Of a DNA stretch of 64,000 nucleotides, positions 17,563-26,602 are shown one piece after another. The stretch's first letter is position 1; each line of letters begins with the position of its first letter. A program made the translations under genes and the position numbers. The notes beneath the pieces are model-generated. The model saw only the letters and a program-made list of their open reading frames with translations, made no database searches and had not been told where the DNA came from. The stretch covers positions 1 to 64,000 of the forward strand of contig JBDKTA010000068.1 in assembly GCA_039680605.1 (NCBI GenBank). Direction: 5' to 3'. Origin of the DNA: Planctomycetaceae bacterium. Lineage in GTDB: Bacteria > Planctomycetota > Phycisphaerae > SM23-33.

Positions 17563-17663
17563 CACGGGCCTGCCCGTGCAAACTGGCCAGACATGGCCGA
17601 GACGGCCATGCTACTCACGGCCGAGACGCCCGTGCCACTCATGGGCAAGATGCCCATGCTACT
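17563..17663. repeat. Hairpin-cluster repeat, copy 1
   Basis: A chain of short palindromes: GCACGGGCCTGCCCGTGC, then ATGGCCGAGACGGCCATG, then GGCCGAGACGCCCGTG, then ATGGGCAAGATGCCCATG (17641-17658), joined by CTACT/CCACT linkers. The CTA after the last hairpin is the stop codon of the minus-strand mtfA-like gene. A second copy is at 60915-60983. Confidence 0.85.
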
Positions 17664-18504
17664 TCTGCCAGTCCCAGGCGGCTGGGTCCACGCGGTAGAA
17701 ACGGGCCAGCTCGCGGTACAATTCATCGTGGACGCGTTTGAGCTGCTGCGGCTGCGTGAAGAAGGTCTCGGTCGCCACGGCGAAGAACTCGGCCGGGTCT
17801 GTCGCGCCATATTCGTCGAGCACGGCGTCGTCGCGATCCTGCTCGACCTTTCGCACCAGGCGGCGGTACTCGCGGCCGAAGACTTCCTGCCATCGCCGCG
17901 CCTGCTCGGGCTCCAGCGCGGGGATACCTTCGGCCTCGCCGCACTCCTGGTCGAGCTGGTGGGCGAACTCGTGCAGCACGAGGCTTCCCCATCGCCGGTC
18001 GCGGGACTCGGCCAGCAGCGAGTCCCAGCTGACGACGACGGCCCCGCTTCTCCAGGACTCGCCGAGCCGATCCTCCTCTTCTTCAATGACAAATCCGCCG
18101 GCGGCGGGCACGTGGCTGGGGGCGGTGTACGCGTCGGGGTAGACGAGGATCGACTGGCAGCGGGGGAAGAACCGCCCGCGCCCGTTGAGCAGCAGCATCG
18201 CCGCCTGGGCGGCGATCGTCAGGCGCATCTCGTGCGTGAGGGTCAGCCCGCCGCAGCCTTCGAAGTTCTTCTCAGCCAGCAGCACGTGCGTCAGGCCGTG
18301 AAGCGTCGCTTTCAGGCGTGAGGGCATTGCGCGATAGACGGGCAGGTTGGCGTTGAGGATGTCGACCCACTCCGGCGGGAACGGCTGGCGCATGAGCACG
18401 TGTCGCCGCCGTCGGCGCAGCAGCGGCCAGGCGGCGCCCGCCGCCAGAAGCGACGCGACGACGAGAATCAGGATGAGAAGGTCGGTGTTCATTTGGCGGA
18501 ACAT
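17659..18504 (-). CDS. MtfA-like (M90 family) zinc peptidase homologue
   Basis: A 281-residue protein with an N-terminal membrane helix (about 8-28). The zinc motif HEFAH is at residues 178-182 in LVLHEFAHQLDQECG, and FGREYRRL plus TDPAEFFAVATETFF supply the third-ligand region seen in MtfA/M90. E. coli MtfA binds the Mlc repressor and cleaves peptides; the substrate here is unknown. The stop codon lies within the tail of the repeat at 17563-17663. An ATG four codons downstream is an alternative start. Confidence 0.8.
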   Translation of the reverse strand: MFRQMNTDLLILILVVASLLAAGAAWPLLRRRRRHVLMRQPFPPEWVDILNANLPVYRAMPSRLKATLHGLTHVLLAEKNFEGCGGLTLTHEMRLTIAAQAAMLLLNGRGRFFPRCQSILVYPDAYTAPSHVPAAGGFVIEEEEDRLGESWRSGAVVVSWDSLLAESRDRRWGSLVLHEFAHQLDQECGEAEGIPALEPEQARRWQEVFGREYRRLVRKVEQDRDDAVLDEYGATDPAEFFAVATETFFTQPQQLKRVHDELYRELARFYRVDPAAWDWQK

Positions 18505-18661
18505 CTTAGCAGTTTTTTGCCAGCGGTCGGGCTTGCTCGACGCGGTTTTTCAGTCAAGAGGGACGCGCGAGGCAAGCCGCCGCTAACGTGCGCCCGGAGC
18601 GTTTGTTTCATTCTCCCGCCAGGTCACTATAATTTTGGCAAGCTCTTCGAGGAACCCGTCT

Positions 18662-19975
18662 ATGAAATGCGCACGGACATTCATCTTGCTGTTGAGTGGG
18701 GCTTTCAGTGCCAGCGCTATCGCCGCTGGGCCGGCGGCGCCGTCGGACGCCGAGCTCAAGACGGCGGTGAATGCGGCGGTTAAGAAGGGCGTGCATTTTC
18801 TTGCGTCGCGGCAGATCGGGGGCGACTTCGGGCGCGAGCAGTTTTCGCCGCAACCGGGGCACACTGCCGTGTGCGTGCTGGCGCTGATCAAGAGCGGCGT
18901 GGGGCCCAACGACCCGGTCATCCGCCGCTCGCTGGCGCCGCTGCTGAAGTACGCCTACGCCAAGGACCCCAAGGACAAGATGGCGGTCTACAACTGCGGA
19001 CTGACGCTGATGGCGCTGGATGCGGTCTGGGCCGCCCAGGGCAACAAGGGCCTTAATCCTCATTACCGGGCGATGGCCAACATGGTCGCGGCGCTGCAGG
19101 GGTTTCAGGGCGGCGACGGCGGCTGGGGGTACGGCCCGGTCGACAGTCATCGCGACCTGTCGAACACGCAGATCGCGCTGCTGGGGCTGTGGTCGGCCCA
19201 GCGCAACAAGGTTCCGGTTCCCGCGGCCGTGTGGGACAACGCCCGCATGTACGTCAGCAATCTTCACCAGCGCGACGGCGGATGGGTTTACTCCGCCGGG
19301 GCCAATGAGCAGCGGCATTCGATGGTGGCAGCGGGGATCAGCTCGCTGGCGATCTGCCAGCTCAGTCTGGCGGCGACGGCCGGCAGCAATCCCAACGCCA
19401 AGACCTATCGCAGCGGCGGGGCGAACCTGCCCAAGAGCGGCACAGTGATCGTGCGGCGCGACGTGCGAGCCAACAACGCCAACCCCATCGACCTGATCAA
19501 GCGGGGGTTTGCCTGGTTCAACGCCAAGGGCCTGGCGACGGGCGAACTGGAGACCTATTACCTCTACGGGCTCGAACGCGCATGCACACTGACGCGCGTG
19601 GAGTCGCTGGGGGGCAAGGAATGGTACCCGCAGGTCGCGCAGACGCTGATCAAGGCTCAGGCCGCCGACGGGTCCTGGAGCGGGCAGCACTCCTCGACGG
19701 TGGCGACCTGCTGGGCGCTGCTGGCCCTGTCGCGAGCGACCGCCCAGACGATCGGCCAGTATCCCTCGCCGCTGGGCGGGCAGTATTCGCCCGGGGCCGC
19801 CCCCGCCGGCGGCGATGCCGGCGCGCCCGGCGCTGACGCGATCAACCCCAATGCGGTCCCGGTGCTTCCGCCGACAGGGCCTGGCCGCGCACAGCCCGGC
19901 GCGGCGGGTGAAAGTCAGCCTAGTTCCTCGCAACCGGCCGACGCCGGGAACCCCAAGCGCCCCGCGATGCCGTAA
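18662..19975 (+). CDS. Secreted squalene-cyclase-like (alpha/alpha toroid) repeat protein
   Basis: A 437-residue exported protein: signal peptide about 1-21 (ends SAIA). Repeats of the prenyltransferase/squalene oxidase type follow: GFQGGDGGWGYGPVDSHRDL, NLHQRDGGWVYSAG, AQAADGSWSGQHSSTVATCW. The cyclase DxDD acid motif is absent, and export argues against a membrane triterpene enzyme, so it is more likely a structural or binding toroid common in planctomycetes. The last 80 residues are proline-, glycine- and alanine-rich and disordered. GAGG lies 9 bases before the ATG. Confidence 0.75.
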   Translation: MKCARTFILLLSGAFSASAIAAGPAAPSDAELKTAVNAAVKKGVHFLASRQIGGDFGREQFSPQPGHTAVCVLALIKSGVGPNDPVIRRSLAPLLKYAYAKDPKDKMAVYNCGLTLMALDAVWAAQGNKGLNPHYRAMANMVAALQGFQGGDGGWGYGPVDSHRDLSNTQIALLGLWSAQRNKVPVPAAVWDNARMYVSNLHQRDGGWVYSAGANEQRHSMVAAGISSLAICQLSLAATAGSNPNAKTYRSGGANLPKSGTVIVRRDVRANNANPIDLIKRGFAWFNAKGLATGELETYYLYGLERACTLTRVESLGGKEWYPQVAQTLIKAQAADGSWSGQHSSTVATCWALLALSRATAQTIGQYPSPLGGQYSPGAAPAGGDAGAPGADAINPNAVPVLPPTGPGRAQPGAAGESQPSSSQPADAGNPKRPAMP

Positions 19976-19979
19976 TAGC

Positions 19980-21002
19980 TCACTGCCCGCTCTCCTCGAT
20001 GGTGCGGGCCTTGAGGATCGGGTCGACGAACTCGATCTTGCGCTCGACGTTGGCGCGGCGGATGATCTCGGCCAGCAGCGCCTGCTGCGTGGCGCGGATC
20101 TTCTCCTGCCTCAGGTCCAGCGTCAGGGCGTTCTTGACAGTCTCGAACTTCGCCGCCGGCGGCTCGATGATCTTTTCGAGGCGAATGATATGGAACGCGG
20201 CGCCGACCTGGATGGGGTTGGAGATCTCGCCGACCTTCCTGAGCGACAGGGCCACCTCGCGCAGCGCCGCGGGAATGTCGCCGCTGCTCTTGCCGAAAGG
20301 CGGCAGCAGCCCGCCGTTGCTGCGCGACTCGTTGGTGGAGAATCGCGCGGCGGTCTGGGCGAAGTCCTGCCCGCTGGTGACCGTCGTCAGCACCTTCTGG
20401 GCATCGTCGAGCGTGGCCACCTGGATGTGGCGGATGACCACCTGGCGCGTGTATTTGCGGTCGTACGCCGCCCGCAGGTCTGACTCGGTGATGGCGATGT
20501 CCAGCGGCGTCATCTTGCGAAGCATGGCGTTGCGCTGCATGGCCATGTCCCACTGCTGGCGGGGCAGTTGACGCTTGACGAGCATCTCGTCCAGCAGGCG
20601 GCTGCGCTGCTGCGGGTCGCTGACGCTGGGAAACGCCTCCTGCACCGCCCGCTCCGTCTCGTCGGCCACGTCCTGCTCGGTAATCGCCACGCCCTTGTCT
20701 GCGGCCGCCTGGCGCACGAGCTCGTTGATGACCAGTTGCTGGGCGAAGCGCATTCCATAGACCTGTACCAGCACGTCGTGAAGCTGCCGCATGTAGATCG
20801 GCCTGCCGTTGACGTTGGCCATGACCGGTGCGTCAAGAGGCCTGGCCGGTGCGACGGGCGCCGCTGCTGGGGCCGGCTGAACCACCGGCGCCGCCGGCGG
20901 CGAAGGGTCCCGCGTCATGCCCGGCATGTGCATGCCGTCGCACCCCACAGCCGCCGCCAGAGCGATCACGCAGAACATCGTCCGAATCGTCATGGTTTGC
21001 AC
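19980..21002 (-). CDS. Parvulin-type peptidyl-prolyl isomerase lipoprotein (SurA/PrsA-like)
   Basis: A 340-residue protein. The N-terminus MQTMTIRTMFCVIALAAAVGC gives a lipobox with Cys21. A proline-rich linker (30-58) leads to a SurA-type chaperone region (about 60-175) and a PpiC domain (about 180-290) with VIRHIQVATLDDAQKVL, FSTNESRSNGGLLPPFGK and a VGAAFHIIRLEKI end. Such proteins help fold exported polypeptides. It is convergent with the toroid gene (4 bases between stops). Confidence 0.85.
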   Translation of the reverse strand: MQTMTIRTMFCVIALAAAVGCDGMHMPGMTRDPSPPAAPVVQPAPAAAPVAPARPLDAPVMANVNGRPIYMRQLHDVLVQVYGMRFAQQLVINELVRQAAADKGVAITEQDVADETERAVQEAFPSVSDPQQRSRLLDEMLVKRQLPRQQWDMAMQRNAMLRKMTPLDIAITESDLRAAYDRKYTRQVVIRHIQVATLDDAQKVLTTVTSGQDFAQTAARFSTNESRSNGGLLPPFGKSSGDIPAALREVALSLRKVGEISNPIQVGAAFHIIRLEKIIEPPAAKFETVKNALTLDLRQEKIRATQQALLAEIIRRANVERKIEFVDPILKARTIEESGQ

Positions 21003-21052
21003 CTCGTGACAAGAGGGTACCGCCGCGCCCCGCGCAGGTCAACCACCCGGAG

Positions 21053-24000
21053 CTATCCCAGCGCTTTGAGCGACGCTTGCACGTGGGCCAGATCGGCCTG
21101 GAGCTGATCGAGGCGCTGACGCTCTTTGGCCACGATGTCCGCTCGGGCATTGGCGAGGAACTTCTCATTGCCCAGCTTGGCCTGGATCCCGGCGATGCCT
21201 TTCTCCAGCGTCTGGGCCTGCTTGGTCAGCCGCGCCGTCTCGGCGGTTGCGTCCACCACGTCCAGCACGTAGAGCTTGGCCCCGGCGGCGACGACGGCGG
21301 CAGCATTGACCGGGGCGGGCTCGTTGCCTTGTCTGAACGCGACGGTCTCGACCTGGGCGAGGAATCGCAGCAGGTCGGCATTTTGCGTGAGCAGCTCTTT
21401 CACGTGCCCGTCGGCCTCGATCGCCACGTCGATGCGTCGCGAGGGCGGGACGTTATGCTGCGTGCGGACGTTGCGGACCTGGCGGATGATCTCCTGCAGC
21501 ATCTCGAAATTCTGCTGAGCGTTCTCGTTGATCGCGGCGCTGTCAGCCATCGGCCACTGCGCCCGCACCAGCAGCGGTTCGGCCTCGGCGGCGCCGGGTC
21601 CGCGGACGGGGCAGACGTCGTTAAGATTCTGCCAGATCGCCTCGGTGATGAACGGGATGATCGGGTGCATCAGCCGCAGCAGCACGTCGAGGCAGTGGGC
21701 GACGACGGCCTTGGGATCCTGCTGGCCGGCGTTGATGCGGTTCTTGGCGATCTCGAGGTACCAGTCGCAGAACTCATCCCACATAAAGTGGTAGAGCGTG
21801 TCGGCGACTTCGTTAAATCGGAACGCCTCGATCGAGGCGGTCGCCTGCGCGATCGTCGCGTTGAGGCGGCTGAGGATCCACGCGTCGGACAAGTCCGCCG
21901 TCGGGCGGATCTGGCTCCAGGCCGGGGCGCCGGCGATGTTCATCATCGCAAACCGCGCTGCGTTCCAGAGCTTGTTGCAGAAGTTGCGGCCGACGTCGAA
22001 CTTGGGCGAGGAGTTGACCTCGCGGCCGTCGGGCAGCTTCATCTTCTGCACAGGCATGCGCACGTCCTGAGTCTGCGTGGTCATGCTCACCAGCGTGAAC
22101 CGCATCGCATCCGCCCCGTGGCTGTCGATGATGTCCAGCGGATCGATCCCGTTGCCCAGGCTCTTGGACATCTTTCGCCCTTCGCCGTCCTGGATCATCG
22201 CGTGGATGAACACGTCGGTGAAGGGGATATCGCCCGCACAGTACTGCCCCATCATGACCATGCGGCTGACCCAGAGCGTGATGATCTCGCGCGCCGTGCA
22301 AAGCACGTCGCCAGGATAGTACTTCTTCAAAGCATCCGTTTGCTCGGGCCAGCCCAGCGTGCTGAACGGCCACAGGGCGGACGAGAACCATGTGTCCAGC
22401 ACGTCGCCATCTCGCTTCCAACCGCATCGTTCGAGCCATGCGACCGCGTCCGGATGATCGTGATCCAGGCAAATCCACGTGCGCATCCCCCCGTCATTAT
22501 CCGGTTGTTCTTCGCAGTGCAGGATGTACCGGACGTTGAATCGCCTGAAGTCGACGTCAAAGTCTCCGTTGACGGCGCGGTCGAGTGCCGCAACCATTTG
22601 CGCATCGTCTTCGTGTCCGCCCTTGCCGGGAATCGGTTCATGCCAGACCTTCTCGGGTTTCACTTCCGCAGGCAATTCCACATCGCGCGACCAGACGGGG
22701 ATCTGGTGCCCCCACCAGAGCTGGCGGGAGATTGGCCAGTCTCGCAGGTTCTCCAGCCACGTGCGGTAGTTGGTCGCGTAGCGATCGGGCGTGAACTTCA
22801 CGCGGCCGTCCATCAGCGGGGCCAGCGCCAGGCCGGCCAATGAGTTAACCGGCACGTCGGTGTCTTTGAGGTACGTGACGCCGTCGCGATCTTCGGTCAG
22901 TTCCTTCTTCACATCTGCAATTTGAGATTTCAGATTTGAGATCGGCTTCTTCACGGCCACATACCACTGATCGCTCAGATACGGCTCGATGGGCACGTGG
23001 CTGCGGTAGCTGTGCCCGACTTCGTGCGTGTACGGCCGCACGTCTTCGAGCAGCTTTTCGCGGCGGAAGAACTCGACGACGGCCTCGCGGGCCTCGAAGC
23101 GGTCCATGCCGACGATGTTCTCCACGTCGGGATTCTTGACAGCGTCCCAATCCGTCCAGCCGTGCTTGTCGCTGATCGTGCCGTCAGGCGCCAGCACGTT
23201 GATGATGTCGATGGGGGACTCGGGGCAGGCCGCATTGCGGCGCTCGCGAATGGCGTAGTCGTCCGGATCGTGCGCGGGCGTGACTTTAAGGAAGCCCGTC
23301 GAGAAGCGGGCCTTCTCGTCTTCGCTTTCGGGGTTGGGCAGCACGACGTGCTCGTCGGCGATGATCGGGATCAGCCGCCCGACGATCGGCAGGCGAACCA
23401 TCTTGCCCACCAGCGCCGCCGCCCGCGGGTCGCGCGGGTTCATGGCAATGGCCGTATCCCCCAGCATCGTCTCCGGCCGCGTCGTGGCAACCGTTAGTGT
23501 TTCCACCTTGCCGCCGTCGACGAGGGGATATCGCAGGTAGTAGAAGTTGCCTTGCACGGTCTCGTGCTCGACTTCGTCGTCGGCCAGGACGGTCTGGGTG
23601 GCCACGTCCCAGTTCACCAGGCGTTTGCCGCGGTAGATGAGGCCGTCGGCGAAGAGGCGGAAGAACGTCTCGCGGACGGCGCGGGCGCAGACTTCGTCCA
23701 TGGTGAATCGGGTGCGGTCCCAGTCGCACGAGCAGCCCATCAGCTCGAGCTGGTTGATGATGCGTTTCTCGTACTCGTCTTTCCAGGCCTGCACGCGGGC
23801 GATGAAGTCTTCGCGGGCGAAGTCGGTGCGGCGTTTGCCCTCCTCGGCCAGGATCCGCTTCTCGACGACCGTCTGCGTAGCGATGCCCGCGTGGTCGGTC
23901 CCGGGCATCCACAGCGTGTTGTACTGCTGCATCCGGCGAAAGCGGATCAGCACGTCCTGCAGCGTGTTGTTCAACGCGTGGCCCAGGTGCAGGGCGGCGG

Positions 24001-24145
24001 TGACGTTGGGCGGGGGGATGACGATGCAGTACGACTCGCCGGCGGCCTCCGGGTCGGCGGCGAACGCCCGCTGTTTCATCCAGCGGCTGTACACTTCCGA
24101 CTCGACGGCTTTGGGCTCGAAGATCTTGGCAAGTTCAGCGGGCAT
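21053..24145 (-). CDS. valS: Valyl-tRNA synthetase
   Basis: Charges tRNA-Val with valine. Class I motifs are clear: HLGH at residues 53-56 in PPPNVTAALHLGHALNN and KMSKS in GRKMSKSLGNGIDPLD. A C-terminal anticodon domain and a final coiled-coil arm (AETARLTKQAQTLEKGIAGI) complete the enzyme. The protein has 1030 residues, above the common 880-950. ATG at 24145 begins MPAELAKIFEPKAVESEVY after GAGG. Within the gene, bases 22911-22942 look like a short-unit repeat inserted in frame, giving the peptide PISNLKSQIADV. Confidence 0.95.
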   Translation of the reverse strand: MPAELAKIFEPKAVESEVYSRWMKQRAFAADPEAAGESYCIVIPPPNVTAALHLGHALNNTLQDVLIRFRRMQQYNTLWMPGTDHAGIATQTVVEKRILAEEGKRRTDFAREDFIARVQAWKDEYEKRIINQLELMGCSCDWDRTRFTMDEVCARAVRETFFRLFADGLIYRGKRLVNWDVATQTVLADDEVEHETVQGNFYYLRYPLVDGGKVETLTVATTRPETMLGDTAIAMNPRDPRAAALVGKMVRLPIVGRLIPIIADEHVVLPNPESEDEKARFSTGFLKVTPAHDPDDYAIRERRNAACPESPIDIINVLAPDGTISDKHGWTDWDAVKNPDVENIVGMDRFEAREAVVEFFRREKLLEDVRPYTHEVGHSYRSHVPIEPYLSDQWYVAVKKPISNLKSQIADVKKELTEDRDGVTYLKDTDVPVNSLAGLALAPLMDGRVKFTPDRYATNYRTWLENLRDWPISRQLWWGHQIPVWSRDVELPAEVKPEKVWHEPIPGKGGHEDDAQMVAALDRAVNGDFDVDFRRFNVRYILHCEEQPDNDGGMRTWICLDHDHPDAVAWLERCGWKRDGDVLDTWFSSALWPFSTLGWPEQTDALKKYYPGDVLCTAREIITLWVSRMVMMGQYCAGDIPFTDVFIHAMIQDGEGRKMSKSLGNGIDPLDIIDSHGADAMRFTLVSMTTQTQDVRMPVQKMKLPDGREVNSSPKFDVGRNFCNKLWNAARFAMMNIAGAPAWSQIRPTADLSDAWILSRLNATIAQATASIEAFRFNEVADTLYHFMWDEFCDWYLEIAKNRINAGQQDPKAVVAHCLDVLLRLMHPIIPFITEAIWQNLNDVCPVRGPGAAEAEPLLVRAQWPMADSAAINENAQQNFEMLQEIIRQVRNVRTQHNVPPSRRIDVAIEADGHVKELLTQNADLLRFLAQVETVAFRQGNEPAPVNAAAVVAAGAKLYVLDVVDATAETARLTKQAQTLEKGIAGIQAKLGNEKFLANARADIVAKERQRLDQLQADLAHVQASLKALG
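22911..22942. repeat. Short-unit array inside valS (ATTTGAGATTT type)
   Basis: AATTTGAGATTTCAGATTTG is made of about 9-base AT-rich units, unlike the surrounding GC-rich coding sequence, and resembles the intergenic arrays of this window. It keeps the reading frame and encodes part of an extra loop. Confidence 0.7.
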
Positions 24146-24162
24146 CGCGACCTCGTGATTCG

Positions 24163-25758
24163 TTATCCGACTTCCATCTCGTGCAGCAGCTTGTACTCGA
24201 CGGCGTCGACCAGCGCCAGCCACGAGGCTTCAATGATATTCTCACTGACGCCGACGGAGCCGAAGTAGCCTTTGCCGTGCTCGTCGTGCCAGTCGATCAC
24301 GACGCGCACCTTGGCGGCCGTCTCGGCGGCGGTGTTCACCACGCGCACTTTGTAGTCGACCAGGTGCAGGTCGTCGACGCCGGGGTGGCGACGCCGCAGC
24401 GCGGCGCGCAGCGCGCCGTAGAGCGAATCGACCGGCCCGCCGCCTTCACAGACTTCATGGTGCGCCTGGCCGTCGATCGTCAGCTTGACGGTGGCTTCAG
24501 TGACCGCCTTGCCGGCGTTGTGCTTCTGGATGATGCAGCGGAAGTGGTCCAGTTCCCAGAACTGGCGATACCACTTGCCGGCGAGGGTCTTTCGCACGAG
24601 CACGTCGTAGCTGGCCTCGGCGGCCTCGAACTGATAGCCCTGGCTTTCCATCTGCATCAGGGCGTCGAGGACCTTCTTCTGCGCCTGGCGGTCGGAGGCG
24701 ATCCCGAACCGCGCGTCGGTCAGCGCGGCGATGTTGCTGGTGCCCGAGAGCTCGCTGACGAGGATGCGTCGCGTGTTTCCGACGACGGCCGGGTCGACGT
24801 GCTCGTACGTCACCGGGTTGCGACGCACCGCATGCACGTGCATGCCCGCCTTGTGGGCGAATGCCGCCGAGCCGACATAAGGCTGGTCCGGGCGGAAGTT
24901 CAGATTCGTCACTTCGTAGACGTAGCGGCTGACTTCCGTCAGGCGCACGAGGCGGTCTTCGCCCAGGCAGCGGCGGCCGTACTTGAGCGTCAGCGCGGCG
25001 ATGACGGCGATGAGGTCGGCGTTGCCGCACCGCTCGCCGATGCCGTTGATGGTGCCCTGGACGTGGGTGGCCCCGCCCGCGACGGCCGCCAGCGAATTGG
25101 CCACGGCCAGTCCCGAGTCGTTATGGCAGTGAATTCCCACGCGGACGTTGGGCAGGGCGGCGCAGACTTCCGAGACGATCTGCTGCACGTGGTCGGGTCG
25201 GGAGCCGCCGTTGGTGTCGCACAGGGCCAGGCAGGCGGCGCCGGCTTCGGCGGCGGCCTGCAGGGCGCCCAGGGCAAAGGCGCGGTTGGCCCGCCATCCG
25301 TCGAAGAAGTGTTCGGCGTCGAAGATGACCTCGCGCCCTGCCGCGACGCAGCAGGCCACCGAGTCGGCGATCATCGCCTTGTTTTCCTGCTCGCTGACGT
25401 CCAGCACGTCGCGGGCGTGCAGGTCCCAGCACTTGCCGACGATCGTGATGACGGGGGCGCCGCTGGCCAGCAGGGCTTTCATGCCCACGTCGTCAGCCGC
25501 GGCGACGCCCTTGCGGCGGGTCATTCCAAAGGCGGCGATTTTCGCGCTGGCGATGGTGCGTTCCTTGACGGCCGAGAAGAAGGCTTCGTCCTTGGGGTTG
25601 CTCAGCGGGTATCCGCCCTCGATGTAGTCCACGCCCAGCTCGTCCAGGGCGCGTGCGATGAGCACCTTGTCTTCGAGGGAGAGGCTGACGCCTTCGGCTT
25701 GCGATCCGTCGCGGAGGGTGGTGTCGTATATCTGGATTCTGGGTTGTTCGTTGCTCAT
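24163..25758 (-). CDS. cimA: Citramalate synthase
   Basis: Condenses pyruvate and acetyl-CoA to citramalate, the first step of threonine-independent isoleucine synthesis. The LeuA-family barrel is marked by [16 protein letters not shown] near the N-terminus, [19 protein letters not shown] and [12 protein letters not shown]; a C-terminal regulatory domain (about 395-531) follows. The 531-residue length and the VDYKVRVVN end fit the CimA (TIGR00977) group rather than LeuA (recalled, not searched). ATG at 25758 starts [12 protein letters not shown]. It is controlled by a leader-peptide attenuator (25791-25953). It precedes valS, so branched-chain synthesis and valine charging may be co-transcribed. 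Confidence 0.88.
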   Translation of the reverse strand: MSNEQPRIQIYDTTLRDGSQAEGVSLSLEDKVLIARALDELGVDYIEGGYPLSNPKDEAFFSAVKERTIASAKIAAFGMTRRKGVAAADDVGMKALLASGAPVITIVGKCWDLHARDVLDVSEQENKAMIADSVACCVAAGREVIFDAEHFFDGWRANRAFALGALQAAAEAGAACLALCDTNGGSRPDHVQQIVSEVCAALPNVRVGIHCHNDSGLAVANSLAAVAGGATHVQGTINGIGERCGNADLIAVIAALTLKYGRRCLGEDRLVRLTEVSRYVYEVTNLNFRPDQPYVGSAAFAHKAGMHVHAVRRNPVTYEHVDPAVVGNTRRILVSELSGTSNIAALTDARFGIASDRQAQKKVLDALMQMESQGYQFEAAEASYDVLVRKTLAGKWYRQFWELDHFRCIIQKHNAGKAVTEATVKLTIDGQAHHEVCEGGGPVDSLYGALRAALRRRHPGVDDLHLVDYKVRVVNTAAETAAKVRVVIDWHDEHGKGYFGSVGVSENIIEASWLALVDAVEYKLLHEMEVG

Positions 25759-25790
25759 GGGTGTGTCCATGTATTGGTCGTCAGTGTCGG

Positions 25791-25827
25791 AAAAAGCAAA
25801 AGGCCCCGAAGCCTCAGCCCCAGGGCC
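25791..25827 (-). terminator. Attenuator terminator of cimA
   Basis: In the leader RNA GGCCCTG and CGGGGCC form a 7-bp stem (bases 25802-25808 and 25821-25827) followed by TTTTGCTTTTT. It ends about 33 bases before the cimA start and 28 bases after the leader peptide stop, the spacing expected for transcription attenuation. Confidence 0.75.
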
Positions 25828-25854
25828 TGCACGCGCTGCCACTTCCGGCGTGCC

Positions 25855-25953
25855 CTAGGGCCAGGCGCGTACCACGATAATATCCGCGCGGACGCCGACC
25901 CCAGCGCGGGCAGGCAAGACAACTCCGGCCGGGTTGTGGGCGAACATCCGCAT
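25855..25953 (-). CDS. Leader peptide rich in branched-chain residues
   Basis: A 32-residue open reading frame starting MRMFAHNPAGVVLP and ending DIIVVRAWP, with eight Val, Ile or Leu codons and a run of two Ile and two Val codons just before the stop. GAGG lies 5 bases before the ATG, and a consensus promoter stands about 35 bases upstream. Together with the downstream terminator this matches ilv/leu-type attenuation, in which ribosome pausing at scarce charged tRNAs prevents termination. This is a reading of the sequence; expression is not shown. Confidence 0.7.
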   Translation of the reverse strand: MRMFAHNPAGVVLPARAGVGVRADIIVVRAWP

Positions 25954-25996
25954 CGGGACCTCATTGCCATCGAAGAACGCGCACGATGGTTTGAAG

Positions 25997-26025
25997 ATTA
26001 TCGTTCCAAGGGGCCCGTTCGTCAA
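25997..26025 (-). promoter_or_regulatory. Sigma-70-type promoter of the cimA leader
   Basis: On the minus strand TTGACG (26020-26025), a 17-base spacer and GATAAT (25997-26002). A start near 25990 would give a leader RNA of about 230 bases before cimA. Confidence 0.75.
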
Positions 26026-26151
26026 CGAAGAAAGGGAAAGCTCCCGCCTCAGGGCCTCAGTCCCACACCAGCGCGGTCGTACTTGCCATGCCGGGTCGTC
26101 TCGTCGCTCCAGGGCGATGCCGTTCCCTTGGCGGCTGTGCCGGTCATCATG

Positions 26152-26181
26152 TTGCAGTATTTGTCCGATGTATGGTATAAT
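26152..26181 (+). promoter_or_regulatory. Promoter of ssrA
   Basis: TTGCAG (26152-26157), an 18-base spacer and a perfect TATAAT (26176-26181), about 24 bases before the mature tmRNA end. It is divergent from the cimA leader promoter. Confidence 0.75.
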
Positions 26182-26204
26182 GACGTTGTGCATCCGGAAG
26201 TTCC

Positions 26205-26554
26205 GGGGGCGAATTGGATTCGACCGGACGAGTCTGGGTGTCGGTGGCGTGCCGAGGTTCTCAGGAGGCCTCGTAAAACACCTGGGACTATTTTATTTGC
26301 CAAGCCTCAACTGGCAATGGCAGCTTAATTAAGCTGTCCGCTCTGGGTCTCGCGCCCGCGAGGGGCTCAGGGTGAAAACTAGCGGGCTTACCAAACGAGA
26401 GTGGTCTGGTTACTCGCGAGGGACATAAGGCCAGGCTGGCTGTCGGATGACCGTGTCGATTCGGGCCCCGGCAGCGACATTAAATAACCGACTACGCACG
26501 TAGAGGCCGCCATCAAGCCGTCACGGGACGCGGGTTCGATCCCCGCCGCCTCCA
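26205..26554 (+). ncRNA. ssrA: tmRNA (SsrA)
   Basis: A 350-base tmRNA that rescues stalled ribosomes. The 5' end GGGGGCGAATTGGATTCGAC is characteristic, and GGGGGCG pairs with CGCCTCC at the 3' end next to a T-arm (CGGGTTCGATCCCCG). The acceptor end is TCCATTG, so CCA is probably added after transcription. The tag reading frame is best placed at 26299-26328 and gives AKPQLAMAA followed by TAA; the resume codon GCC is inferred. A strong terminator follows directly. Confidence 0.95.
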
Positions 26555-26557
26555 TTG

Positions 26558-26588
26558 AAAAGGCCCGCTCAACGCGGGCCTTTTTTTT
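26558..26588 (+). terminator. Rho-independent terminator of ssrA
   Basis: AAGGCCCGC and GCGGGCC pair around a short loop and are followed by eight T. Confidence 0.92.
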
Positions 26589-26602
26589 GCTGTCGCATCC
26601 TC

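Noticed and set aside
18662-19975. Squalene-hopene cyclase
   Set aside because: The cyclase acid motif is absent and the protein is exported.
20828-22843. 671-residue plus-strand frame opposite valS and the parvulin gene
   Set aside because: It is an antisense shadow of the class I synthetase.
24181-26328. 715-residue plus-strand frame opposite cimA
   Set aside because: CimA motifs are on the minus strand, and the frame runs into tmRNA.
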